From Treponema sp. (GTDB taxonomy: Bacteria; Spirochaetota; Spirochaetia; Treponematales; Treponemataceae), in the NCBI GenBank assembly GCA_017464425.1, contig JAFUDX010000042.1:1-64000 (forward strand): a stretch of DNA of 64,000 bases, in the 5' to 3' direction. Shown piece by piece: positions 58,528 to 64,000 of this stretch. Within the stretch, counting starts at the first letter, position 1. Every line of letters starts with the position of its first letter. A model generated the notes under the pieces. That model did not search any database. It saw nothing but the letters and a program-made list of their open reading frames with translations, and had not been told where the DNA came from. The position numbers and the translations under genes were made by a program.

Positions 58528-58876
58528 ATGCCCAAAGAAATAAACCCTGCCGACACCACTCGTGCAAAAGCCTTTGACCTGTGGATGTGCGCGCCGAATC
58601 CGATGGTCACTTTTTTCAAGACGCTTGATGTGACGAATCTTGTCAAGGCGAGCAAGCGGCGGCACTTAAAATTCAACATGCTCTTGGACTGGTGCGGTGG
58701 GCATGAACAGCGGCATTTTTAACAATCCGTTTCTGATATGGGGGCGGTACAAAAAGCGGCTTTCCCGCTACCAGCTTGCGATTTCGTTCCAGTTCCATCA
58801 CACGCAGATGGACGGCGCACACGCGGGGCGGTTTCTTGCGGGTTTGCAGGATGCGATTGAGAGGGTAGAACAGTAG
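58528..58876 (+). pseudogene. Chloramphenicol acetyltransferase-type gene with internal deletion
   Basis: The first 53 codons (58528 onward, GGAGGA before ATG) match the start of type A chloramphenicol acetyltransferases to HLKFNMLLDWC. After GGT GGG the frame is lost; from ATG 58703 another frame reads MNSGIFNNPFLIWGRYKKRL and FQFHHTQMDGAHAGRFLAGL, with the catalytic HHxxxDG motif, to TAG 58874-58876. The 100 or so middle residues are missing. The gene cannot make a working enzyme. Confidence 0.85.
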
Positions 58877-59027
58877 TTATTTACAGAATCGAAAAGCGTG
58901 ATAAAATAAGCGGTGGTGTGTTTGTTATACGCACAGCCTATTGGGTTGGAACTAAAATAAAAACACGCGATTTATTTAATTCCTTTAAAACACTTGCACT
59001 GAAACAGAATTCCAAAAGGAGAGTAGA

Positions 59028-59837
59028 ATGAAAAAATTATTTCTTATTTTATTAATTGTTTTGCCGTTAGTTTTGTATTCACAGGAATACAAAATATTAC
59101 AGAATTTGGAGTTTTATTATCAAGGCGAAAGTAAATTAAAAATTCAGGGTGACAAAATTTTGTTGTATAATTTTGCTACTGAAGAATGGCTTGATACTTC
59201 TAATTCCAGATATTACAAATTTTCATACAAAGTAAATGAAAATGGTTTTGTAGAAGTATTTTGTAATGATGAAAAATTTTTCCTTTTAAAAACTAATATA
59301 ACTTATGTGGATAACTATAGAAATGGACTGCCGGTATTAGATAAAAATCAGTTACTTTCAATTAAATCTTCTGGTAATTTTTCTGAGAAAATAAATGGAA
59401 AAGAGGTAGACTATAATGTAGAAAATTTAAGAACAGCTGTTATTTGGGGAGGAAGAGAAGATCCTTTTTGGTATTATGATTTGAATGAACCTTTTGTTAC
59501 AAAAAGTGGTAATTCGGGTATTGGCGAATATATAGAATTACATTTTGTACATCCTCAAAAATCTATCGCTATTTTAGGCGGTTTTGTTAAAACCTCCCGT
59601 CAAGATTTATTCAGAAAAAACAACAGAATCAAAAGAGTATTAATAAAAGATTTGGATAGCGATTATTCAGTTGAAAAAGAATTTGAGGATATAGCAATGT
59701 TTCAACCGATACTGTTTGATAAATATCTGTCAAATATACGGATAGAAATTAAAGAAGTGTATAAAGGTTCAAAATACGATGATACATGTATCAGTGGAAT
59801 AATGATTAGTAATTTTTATCCGTTGAAGAATGAATAA
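59028..59837 (+). CDS. Exported protein with NADase-type glycan-binding-like domain
   Basis: A 269-residue protein with a signal peptide (KKLFLILLIVLPLVLYS, cut before QEY). The C-terminal part (YIELHFVHPQKSIAILGGFV, FRKNNRIKRVLI, IRIEIKEVYKGSKYDDTCIS) resembles the discoidin-like NADase-type glycan-binding domain in other exported spirochaete proteins. Very AT-rich compared with neighbours, which suggests separate acquisition. Binding partner unknown. Confidence 0.75.
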   Translation: MKKLFLILLIVLPLVLYSQEYKILQNLEFYYQGESKLKIQGDKILLYNFATEEWLDTSNSRYYKFSYKVNENGFVEVFCNDEKFFLLKTNITYVDNYRNGLPVLDKNQLLSIKSSGNFSEKINGKEVDYNVENLRTAVIWGGREDPFWYYDLNEPFVTKSGNSGIGEYIELHFVHPQKSIAILGGFVKTSRQDLFRKNNRIKRVLIKDLDSDYSVEKEFEDIAMFQPILFDKYLSNIRIEIKEVYKGSKYDDTCISGIMISNFYPLKNE

Positions 59838-59849
59838 CATATAACACAG

Positions 59850-59930
59850 TTTTCAAAGCCGACAAACGGTCAAGCCACTACGGCTGGGCAATCAAGAAAA
59901 TCAAGGCGCACTGCAAGAGGGTAGGGTAGC
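59850..59930 (+). other. Unassigned fragment between gene and cyclase
   Basis: The + strand frame FKADKRSSHYGWAIKKIKAH, CKRVG ends at a TAG. GC-rich, unlike the preceding gene, and without start; probably the 3' tail of a lost gene. No family recognised. Confidence 0.35.
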
Positions 59931-59984
59931 TGCCCCACATTATTTTTTGCCAAAATCGGTGGAAGTGTGGTATACTGTTTCTCT

Positions 59985-61580
59985 ATGAAACTCAAATCGA
60001 TTCGAACGAAGCTCACGATTCTTTTGTTCTGTATTGCGCTCATTCCTCTTTTGATTGTCATTGCGTTTTATCTTGTGAACAATATCCAGAATTCTATCGC
60101 CAACGCAAAGTCTGACGGGCTTTTGCGCAATTCTATCGTGAACGAGCATATCACGGAGCATTTTGAGCGGAACTTGGTGGGGCTTCGGACGGTTGCGCGG
60201 AATCCTATGACACAGCAGTATGTGATTGCTCCGCCAGAAAAGCGCGACCCGCTCATGGCGCAGACTTTGAGCCGCACGAACGAGGTGTTCAACGACACGA
60301 ACAATATGATTCTTACCGACCAGAACGGCGACCAGCTTGTCCGAAGCGACACTTACCCGCTCATAAATGTTCAAATTCGCCGCTATTTCCACGAGGCGAT
60401 GCAGGGCGCGGAGTGCATTTCCGATGTGCTTATCAGCCTTGCGAATAACCGAATGATTACGGTGCTAGCAGTACCTGTCCTTGACGAAAACAACAACGCC
60501 GTGGGCATGGTTCAGCGCGACTATGACCTTGTTGCCCTGCAAAAGTACATTCAGGCTCTTTCCACGCCGCAAACGCGCGTCATGATTACGGACAGCGTGG
60601 GAAACATCGTCGCTCACTCGGCGCGGAATTTTGAAAGCAACCAGCTCTTTTCGATGAGCTCAAATCCTGCGGTTGCCGCCGCGCTTGCAGGAAAGACTGG
60701 CTCTATCGATGTAAAAATGGCGAGCGATGGCTCTGGCAAAAAAGAGCGTCTGCTGGTGAGCTATTCTCGGAATGAAATTTCGGGCTGGGTCATCATAACC
60801 GAAAAACCGTACTGGTACATTTGGCAGGAAGTGGTTATCGATGCCCTCACTGCGGCGGTAATTGGCGGCATCATGCTTTTTGTGCTCGCGCTTGTCTCTG
60901 CGTTCATCGCGGAAAAAGCAACAAGGAAAATCCGTGCGATTTCAAGCCTTGTTGACCGCGCGGCAGACGAATCCGCTGATTCCGTTTCTTTTTCGGAACT
61001 GGGCGACGATGAGCTGGGGCAGATGGCTCTGGCAATCAACAAAATCCGCTCTTCGCGCGATTTGTACCGAAAAGATGCCGAAGTCGACAAGCTCACGGGA
61101 CTTTTGAACAAGGCGACTTTTGAGCGTCGCTGTCGCAGGGAAATTTCCGAAAATCAGTCGGGCGTGTTCTCGGCTCTCATCATCATCGATCTCGACCATT
61201 TTAAAGAAGTGAATGACACGCTCGGTCATCAGACGGGCGATGCGCTGCTTCACGATTTTGCCGAAGTGCTCAGGCGGCTTTTCCGCCCCACAGACCCCAT
61301 CGGTCGCTTCGGTGGCGATGAATTTGTCGTCTTCCTCAATGACCTTCCCGGAAAAGAAATTGCCATGCAGAAGGCAAAGCGCATTGTAGAAATGACTCCG
61401 AGCATTCTCATTGGCGTGGGCGACCTCAAAGTGAGCGCGAGCGTTGGCATAAGCGCAACTCCGCAGCACGGAAAAGACTACGATTCGCTTTTCTCAGTCG
61501 CCGACAAGTCCGTGTACGCCGTAAAGCAGAGCGGGCGAGACGGCGTGTGCTTTGGCGAGGGGGAAGTTACCCGATTATAG
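59985..61580 (+). CDS. Membrane diguanylate cyclase with dCACHE-type sensor
   Basis: A 531-residue protein. N-terminal membrane segment (LTILLFCIALIPLLIVIAFY), extracytoplasmic dCACHE-like sensor (about residues 35-275), second membrane segment (AAVIGGIMLFVLALVSAFIA), a short HAMP-like linker and a C-terminal GGDEF domain. The catalytic site is GRFGGDEFVVF, and an inhibitory I-site RPTD stands five residues before it. It should make cyclic di-GMP in response to an outside ligand and be product-inhibited. Start at 59985 is chosen as the ATG preceding the membrane segment. Confidence 0.93.
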   Translation: MKLKSIRTKLTILLFCIALIPLLIVIAFYLVNNIQNSIANAKSDGLLRNSIVNEHITEHFERNLVGLRTVARNPMTQQYVIAPPEKRDPLMAQTLSRTNEVFNDTNNMILTDQNGDQLVRSDTYPLINVQIRRYFHEAMQGAECISDVLISLANNRMITVLAVPVLDENNNAVGMVQRDYDLVALQKYIQALSTPQTRVMITDSVGNIVAHSARNFESNQLFSMSSNPAVAAALAGKTGSIDVKMASDGSGKKERLLVSYSRNEISGWVIITEKPYWYIWQEVVIDALTAAVIGGIMLFVLALVSAFIAEKATRKIRAISSLVDRAADESADSVSFSELGDDELGQMALAINKIRSSRDLYRKDAEVDKLTGLLNKATFERRCRREISENQSGVFSALIIIDLDHFKEVNDTLGHQTGDALLHDFAEVLRRLFRPTDPIGRFGGDEFVVFLNDLPGKEIAMQKAKRIVEMTPSILIGVGDLKVSASVGISATPQHGKDYDSLFSVADKSVYAVKQSGRDGVCFGEGEVTRL

Positions 61581-61654
61581 TTTTTGAGCGAGAGAAGAGG
61601 GATGAGGAGGAGCGTGTTTTGTAGGCATTTTGGTAGACAGAAGATAGATTATAA

Positions 61655-62338
61655 TTAGCTCACCAGTTCAAAACTCCGCTCCGTGAGCGCACACAGGCGG
61701 TCAAAATCTGTGGCGGCGGTGAGCAGAATTGTAATCCAGTGCTTTTTGTTCATGTGCCATGCGGGGAAGATTGATTTTTTGTCGATGAGCGAGGCGATTT
61801 TGTCAGCGTCCGCCTTCATGTTCACTACCCACACATCGTCATCGCCCGTAAGACCGAGCTGCTTGTATTTGATTTTCATGATGAGTGCAAACCACTTTTT
61901 TTTCTCGCAACGGAACACGCAGAAGTCGGGAGTGTCCGCCCAGGGGAAATCAGGCTGTGCGCCAAAATGCTCCTTCAAAAACGCGATGTATTTTTCTTTC
62001 AAATCAGCGGAAGAAAAACAAGCGGCGCGGATTTCTTCTATTATTTTCTGCACTTCCTCACGCATAGAAGCGACAAACGAGCCGTGCGAGCGGGCATTGT
62101 CAAAAAGCGCGTATTTTTCGTTTGTGGCAGAATCGTACACTTGCACGGTCAGCGTTTCCTCGGTCGGATTCAGAGTGATGAGCGCGTAAAAGTCACTGTT
62201 ACAAATTGTACGGCAGAGCGTGAATGCGTGTGGTTCGCTCCCCTGCCCGATTGTACCGCCATCACTTTTCACGAATCCCGCGTTTTCAAGTTGTTCGCCA
62301 ATGAACTTTGCTGAGCGGAAAATGTATGAGAAATCCAT
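61655..62338 (-). CDS. MmcQ/YjbR-family protein
   Basis: A 227-residue protein, the second half of which carries the MmcQ/YjbR pattern (FPWADTPDFCVFRCEKKKWF, KSIFPAWHMNKKHWITILL). The first half may be a second, diverged domain. Fold of this family resembles DNA-binding proteins but function is unproven. Start at 62338 (MDFSYIFRSAKF) avoids overlap with the ATPase gene; the longer frame runs to 62395. Follows the AAA/DUF4143 gene by 40 bases on the same strand. Confidence 0.8.
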   Translation of the reverse strand: MDFSYIFRSAKFIGEQLENAGFVKSDGGTIGQGSEPHAFTLCRTICNSDFYALITLNPTEETLTVQVYDSATNEKYALFDNARSHGSFVASMREEVQKIIEEIRAACFSSADLKEKYIAFLKEHFGAQPDFPWADTPDFCVFRCEKKKWFALIMKIKYKQLGLTGDDDVWVVNMKADADKIASLIDKKSIFPAWHMNKKHWITILLTAATDFDRLCALTERSFELVS

Positions 62339-62378
62339 AAAATCAGTATAAAGCGTGAAACCTTTGGGGGCAAGTGGC

Positions 62379-63722
62379 TTAGTTTCCCCGCGCAATGTAC
62401 GGAATCATGTAAATCGGCTTTAGCTGTAGCTGCTCCAAATTCCCAACATCTTTTTGCGAAAGAAGATACGGCTCGCCCGTACGGTCGGAATATTTTTTAG
62501 CGAACTCGGTGATTGAGTCATGGTGCTGAACCGATGATGACTTCACTTCAATCGGCACAAGTTTTGTTTTTTGTGAAAGCAGAAAGTCGATTTCGTAGTA
62601 GTGGGTGCTGTTCGGCTTCTGCCAAGTGTGATAATACAGGTCATGCCCTGCCGCGGCAAGTTCCTGCGCAATCAGATTTTCGTAAAGATAGCCCAGATTC
62701 GCATCGAGTTTGTCGCCCATCAGCTTGATGTAGATGTCGGAATACACTTCGCTCTTGTCGTTGAACAGCATCGTGGTAAAAAGCCCCGTGTCAGCAAGGT
62801 AGAGTTTGTAGGAATCAAAATTCTTTGACTGCGCGAGTGTGATTTTGGGGTCAGTCGTGTTGTAACAGGCGAGCACGGTTTTGGAATTGAGCAGATTTGA
62901 AAGCAATTCTTCGTCTTTTGTGGTCGTCCGCTTGCCGAGCACATTTGAAAGCGTGTAGCGTTTTTTGTTCTGCGCCAGCATGGAAGGGATTGCCTCATAC
63001 ATCGCGCTGATTCTGCCAGACTCGTCAATTTTCATAAAATCATCTTTGTACAGGTCGATGATAGCCCGCTTTACAAAGTCGATTTCTTCAAAATTCTTCC
63101 CCTTTACATACGCGTCCACCGCCTGTGGCATTCCGCCCACGCACATATACAGCCGCATGTCACGGAGCAGTTTTTGATTCAGCTGATTTCCGACAGGCTT
63201 TTTGAGCGCGTACAGTTTTTGCACCGTCTCAAAATTGCCGCTTCCAATGGCACGCAAGAATTCTTCGTAGTCCATCGGGTACATTTTGATTTTGTATTCT
63301 TCCGACGGAATGACAATATCCTTCACATTTTTTTTGATGCTCAGAAGCGAGCCTGTTTCAATGTAGTGGTAGCGACCGTCTGCGACAAGATATTTTATCG
63401 CCTGCCGTGCAATCGGGAATTTTTGAATTTCGTCAAAAATGATGACCGATTCTTTTTCGTACAGCGTGACTCCCGTTGCCGCTTGAAGCCTGATAAAAAA
63501 AATGTCGAGTTCGGCAATGTCGTCAAAAGCGGCAAGCACATCTTTTTTTACATTCGCAAAGTCAATTTTGATGTAAGAACGGTAGTGCTTTTTTGCAAAT
63601 TCTTCCGCAACGGTGGATTTCCCCACGCGTCGCGCACCTTCAATGATTGCCGCGTACTGAGAACTGTAATTTTCTTTCCATTTTAGAAGTTTGTCTTCTG
63701 CCTTCCGCCAAAATGCGCACAT
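62379..63722 (-). CDS. AAA ATPase with DUF4143 domain
   Basis: A 447-residue protein with Walker A GARRVGKST (residues 29-37), Walker B VIIFDEIQKF (about 93-102) and a C-terminal DUF4143 domain with EIDFLLSQKTKLVPIEVKSS, which retains the Asp...Glu-x-Lys pattern of PD-(D/E)xK nucleases better than the relative at 19493. Similar in architecture but only distantly similar in sequence to that protein. Three 33-bp direct repeats lie directly upstream. Function not established. Confidence 0.88.
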   Translation of the reverse strand: MCAFWRKAEDKLLKWKENYSSQYAAIIEGARRVGKSTVAEEFAKKHYRSYIKIDFANVKKDVLAAFDDIAELDIFFIRLQAATGVTLYEKESVIIFDEIQKFPIARQAIKYLVADGRYHYIETGSLLSIKKNVKDIVIPSEEYKIKMYPMDYEEFLRAIGSGNFETVQKLYALKKPVGNQLNQKLLRDMRLYMCVGGMPQAVDAYVKGKNFEEIDFVKRAIIDLYKDDFMKIDESGRISAMYEAIPSMLAQNKKRYTLSNVLGKRTTTKDEELLSNLLNSKTVLACYNTTDPKITLAQSKNFDSYKLYLADTGLFTTMLFNDKSEVYSDIYIKLMGDKLDANLGYLYENLIAQELAAAGHDLYYHTWQKPNSTHYYEIDFLLSQKTKLVPIEVKSSSVQHHDSITEFAKKYSDRTGEPYLLSQKDVGNLEQLQLKPIYMIPYIARGN

Positions 63723-63735
63723 ACTGAGATTTTAA

Positions 63736-63834
63736 CAAAAAGTGCAGAAATTTCAACTGTTTTAGAGTAAAAAAATGCAGATTTTTCAAGTGAAATTATG
63801 GTAAAAAGTGCAGAAATTTCAAGTGAAAAAATCA
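63736..63834 (-). repeat. Three direct repeats, 33-bp period, before AAA/DUF4143 gene
   Basis: Three 33-bp units (63736, 63769, 63802), each with AAAAARTGCAGAWWTTTCAA, the TGCAG at 63743, 63776 and 63809. Units two and three also end in AAGTGAAA. They begin 14 bases before the start codon on the minus strand; TAAAAT at 63729-63734 may be the -10. Confidence 0.85.
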
Positions 63835-64000
63835 CTAAGATATCAGTAAAATAACTGATTTGTTTTCTCCCCTACCCTTGTGCTATACTTTCCGAAACGG
63901 AATGCAAAACACTGTTAAAGCAGGTGGTATAATTAGTCTCATAGCACTAGCCTATCAGCCTGTTTGACAAAAAAAAATTAACATATCAAATTTTTTTTAC
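63835..64000 (+). other. Right-edge region: probable promoters only
   Basis: No ORF. TATAAT at about 63930 and TTGACA at about 63964 on the + strand suggest promoters for a gene beyond the window. A CTACCC(T) motif (63870s) belongs to the G-rich repeats noted elsewhere. Confidence 0.4.

Noticed and set aside
63835..64000. CRISPR leader or tRNA at the right edge
   Set aside because: No repeats or cloverleaf found; only promoter-like sequences.

Overview
The window reads as an accessory segment of a spirochaete, most likely Treponema. This is an inference from the lipoproteins (InlB B-repeats, beta-helix repeats, BspA-like leucine-rich repeats), the relaxed lipoboxes and the dispersed GC-rich palindromes. 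It carries a complete plasmid-type replication and partition module (iterons, a RepA-type initiator, a ribbon-helix-helix partner and ParA at about 37.3-40.1 kb), so it is probably part of a large plasmid or an integrated one. I saw no rRNA, tRNA, CRISPR array or transposase.

Layout. 0-6 kb: a Type IIG-like restriction-modification operon. 6.4-15.8 kb: a Type I hsd locus (hsdM, an internally deleted rhuM, a TIR-domain gene, hsdS, an ORF6N regulator) whose hsdR is broken, with a NYN nuclease gene where the helicase should be. 16-19.3 kb: helix-turn-helix regulators and an MBOAT/AlgI-type acylation pair. 19.4-34.8 kb: defence and stress genes: an AAA/DUF4143 ATPase, DUF6155, a frameshifted DUF262-HNH gene next to an M.EcoRI-type methylase with a divergent controller, Fic, rtcB-prfH ribosome/RNA repair behind a small leader ORF, AbiE toxin-antitoxin, an ankyrin protein with two tiny acidic genes, fructosamine kinase and several lone regulators. 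34.9-37.2 kb: an ArsC-like protein, MGMT and an AlbA-type regulator. 37.3-40.1 kb: replicon core. 40.2-46.2 kb: a second Fic and two large frameshifted surface lipoproteins. 46.5-52.4 kb: a TetR regulator, a DXS-like TPP enzyme, flavodoxins (one exported, one a remnant), an acetyltransferase and exported DUF362. 52.4-59 kb: a structured RNA, gene fragments and many small metabolic or stress genes. 60-63.7 kb: a diguanylate cyclase, an MmcQ/YjbR protein and a second AAA/DUF4143 ATPase.

Three themes stand out. First, many accessory genes have a private operator (direct or inverted repeats) against their own start; both DUF4143 ATPases are preceded by three direct repeats with exactly 33-bp period, and both ORF6N genes have a palindrome the same distance from the -10 box plus another inside the coding region. 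Second, many genes are damaged by small lesions: in-frame TGA codons, homopolymer frameshifts and internal deletions. Third, at least three families of dispersed GC-rich palindromes lie between genes, one copy forms part of hsdS, and two copies of another family show compensatory changes in their stems.

All family assignments come from reading the sequence; none was checked against a database.
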